A DNA stretch of 64,000 nt, from contig NC_017390.1 of the NCBI RefSeq assembly GCF_000026985.1, positions 2,826,742 through 2,890,741 of the forward strand, in the 5' to 3' direction. Positions 63,449 through 64,000 of the stretch are shown piece by piece. The position numbers were made by a program, and so were the translations under genes. Within the stretch, counting starts at the first letter, position 1, and each line of letters opens with the position of its first letter. This stretch comes from Erwinia pyrifoliae DSM 12163 (lineage in GTDB: Bacteria; Pseudomonadota; Gammaproteobacteria; Enterobacterales; Enterobacteriaceae). The notes beneath the pieces were generated by a model. It was not told where the DNA came from. It made no database searches and saw only the letters and a program-made list of their open reading frames with translations.

Positions 63449-63477
63449 TATATGGGGATGAACGGAATAGATTCAAT
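63449..63477 (-). promoter_or_regulatory. Sigma-32 (heat-shock) promoter of lon
   Basis: On the minus strand TTGAAT (63471-63476) is followed after about 13 bases by CCCCATATA (63449-63457). The -10 is a full match and the -35 close to CTTGAAA. It is placed as in E. coli lon, about 90 bases before the start. Confidence 0.85.
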
Positions 63478-63490
63478 GTTGGGTTACGAG

Positions 63491-63520
63491 AAAAGTAAAA
63501 GGGGGGGACATTTCCCCCCC
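63491..63520 (-). terminator. Terminator of clpX
   Basis: Seven G (63501-63507) pair with seven C (63514-63520) across ACATTT, and the minus strand continues TTTTACTTTT. It lies just past the clpX stop. Confidence 0.82.
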
Positions 63521-63551
63521 TGGCCATAACTCACTGGATTAATTTGGTTAT

Positions 63552-64000
63552 TTATTCACCAGACACCTGCTGAACGTCCGCTTTACCATAAATCAGCAGC
63601 GGCTGGCTTTCGCCGGAGATGACCGACTCGTCGATGACCACTTTTTCCACGTCATCCACCGACGGCAGATCGTACATGGTGTCCAGCAGTGCGCCCTCCA
63701 CGATGGAGCGTAGCCCGCGCGCACCGGTTTTGCGCAGCATCGCCTTGTTGGCAATGGCTTTCAGCGCTTCTTCACGGAACTCCAGCTCCACCCCTTCCAG
63801 ATTAAACAGCGCCTGATACTGCTTGGTCAGCGCATTTTTCGGCTCGCGCAGGATCTGGATCAGCGCTTCCTCGCTCAGCTCGGTCAGCGTCGCCACCACC
63901 GGCAGACGACCGATGAATTCAGGGATCAGACCGAATTTAATCAGGATCCTCAGGCTCGACCTGCGCCAGCAGCTCGCCTTCTGTCGCCTTTTCTGACTTG
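63552..64000 (-). CDS. clpX: ClpX, ATP-dependent unfoldase, C-terminal part (frameshifted, partial)
   Basis: The last 115 codons ([20 protein letters not shown] to the end VSGE) and the piece before them are plainly the C-terminus of ClpX, the AAA+ unfoldase of ClpXP. The right-hand piece reads [18 protein letters not shown], then the frame is lost: an extra base in the doubled G at 63944-63945 turns the expected EDLIKFGL into EDPD followed by TAA. Removing one base restores perfect similarity. The RPVVA/arginine-finger region GRLPVVATL lies left of the break. A sequence error is at least as likely as a mutation. Confidence 0.85.
   Translation of the reverse strand, partial: SQKRRQKASCWRRSSLRILIKFGLIPEFIGRLPVVATLTELSEEALIQILREPKNALTKQYQALFNLEGVELEFREEALKAIANKAMLRKTGARGLRSIVEGALLDTMYDLPSVDDVEKVVIDESVISGESQPLLIYGKADVQQVSGE

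Overview
This 64 kb window is core chromosome of an enterobacterium, very probably an Erwinia close to E. amylovora / E. pyrifoliae. Gene order follows the Escherichia coli ppiB-to-clpX block almost step by step: ppiB-lpxH-purEK-ybbP/ybbA-tesA-ybbO-cnoX-qmcA-ybbJ-cueR/copA-ybaP-ybaK-ushA-fsr-ybaL-gsk-hemH-adk-htpG-recR-ybaB-dnaX-apt-ybaN-priC-rsmS-acrR/acrAB-rpmE2/rpmJ2-tomB/hha-ffs-atl-ybaY-tesB-amtB/glnK-mdlB/mdlA-decR-queC-fadM-ybaV-ppiD-hupB-lon-clpX. The genus call rests on this synteny, the protein similarity I recall, and a 6-thioguanine-type gene cluster known from E. amylovora. The species is not settled by what I can see.

Layout. 1-20 kb holds lipid A and purine enzymes, an ABC pair, the SPFH/NfeD pair, copper export (cueR/copA with a textbook CueR promoter and a CopA(Z)-type frameshift site), a ChiX-like small RNA between ybaP and ybaK, a LysR/PACE efflux pair, ushA, fsr and ybaL. 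20-25 kb holds an orphan AT-rich gene, then gsk, hemH and adk.

25-32.3 kb is the accessory part, inserted between adk and htpG, which are neighbours in E. coli. First comes a tightly coupled operon of a PP-loop sulfur transferase, a NUDIX hydrolase, a PLP-fold enzyme and an EamA exporter, with a divergent LysR gene. I identify it as the 6-thioguanine cluster ycfABCD. Next comes a three-gene module: a HEPN-like protein, a MinD/ParA-like ATPase with a KGGVGR Walker A variant, and a large P-loop ATPase. It looks like a conflict or defence system. Its first gene has an in-frame amber codon at codon 13, and its third gene has no conventional start at the junction.

32.5-64 kb returns to core genes: chaperone htpG with a sigma-32 promoter, replication and repair genes (recR, dnaX with its tau/gamma frameshift signal, priC), the acrR-acrAB pump with its operator, Zur-controlled alternative ribosomal proteins L31B/L36B, tomB-hha, 4.5S RNA, nitrogen control (glnK-amtB with a sigma-54 promoter), the MdlAB exporter, a DecR regulator next to an EamA exporter, queC, and the protein-quality-control group ppiD, hupB, lon and clpX. 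The clpX fragment at the right edge carries a one-base insertion that breaks its frame; this may be a sequence error. A tandem pair of ERIC-like repeats lies downstream of priC. I saw no tRNA, rRNA operon, CRISPR array, insertion sequence or prophage.
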